Assembly (NCBI GenBank): GCA_934457515.1
Contig: CAKSHV010000102.1
Span: forward strand, 1 to 5,943
Direction: 5' to 3'
DNA: 5,943 bases
Origin: an uncultured Clostridia bacterium
Lineage (GTDB): Bacteria; Bacillota; Clostridia; RGIG6154
The translations under genes were made by a program, and so were the position numbers. The notes beneath the pieces are model-generated. The model did not search any database, was not told the DNA's origin, and saw only the letters and a list, made by a program, of their open reading frames with translations. This document shows, piece after piece, positions 5,942-5,943 of the stretch (the first letter of the stretch is position 1; the number at the start of each line of letters is the position of its first letter).

Positions 5942-5943
5942 GC

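Overview
The window looks like an ordinary chromosomal stretch of a low-to-mid GC Gram-positive bacterium, most likely an anaerobic Clostridia-type Firmicute. This rests on three things: strong AGGAGG or GGAGG ribosome sites in front of two genes, near-perfect TTGACA-N17-TATAAT promoters, and protein sequences that resemble Bacillus/Clostridium families. The lineage is inferred from family resemblance only; no rRNA or other marker is present.

Layout, left to right. (1) 2-1771 (+): an ABC-F ATPase with tandem ABC domains and a C-terminal coiled coil. Its N-terminus, including the first Walker A, lies outside the window. (2) 1820-2797 (+): a self-contained unit of consensus promoter, class II fructose-bisphosphate aldolase gene and strong terminator. 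(3) 2855-4405 (-): a compact intracellular family 31 glycoside hydrolase, convergent with fba and sharing its probably bidirectional terminator. (4) 4406-4592: a divergent control region with two back-to-back sigma-A-type promoters and, between them, a pair of GTCATAA direct repeats exactly 21 bp apart. That spacing is typical of AraC-family operators. (5) 4593-5405 (+): an AraC-family regulator with an N-terminal cupin sensor, overlapping by ATGA the next gene. (6) 5402-5689 (+): a small DUF1294 membrane protein. A terminator follows. (7) 5723-5941 (-): the C-terminal 72 residues of a DUF486 (DMT-superfamily) membrane protein, running off the right edge.

How they fit together. The GH31 and AraC genes look like a small sugar-utilisation module: a cytoplasmic glycosidase divergently controlled by its own ligand-sensing regulator. 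No transporter is visible in the window. fba is housekeeping glycolysis, and the ABC-F protein probably acts on ribosomes. I see no mobile element, CRISPR array, tRNA or rRNA, and no convincing new multi-gene system. The most useful observations are the divergent operator architecture, the translational coupling of the DUF1294 gene to the regulator, and an inverted repeat that encloses the GH31 stop codon. No gene-free stretch exceeds 300 bases; the longest is the 187-bp divergent region.
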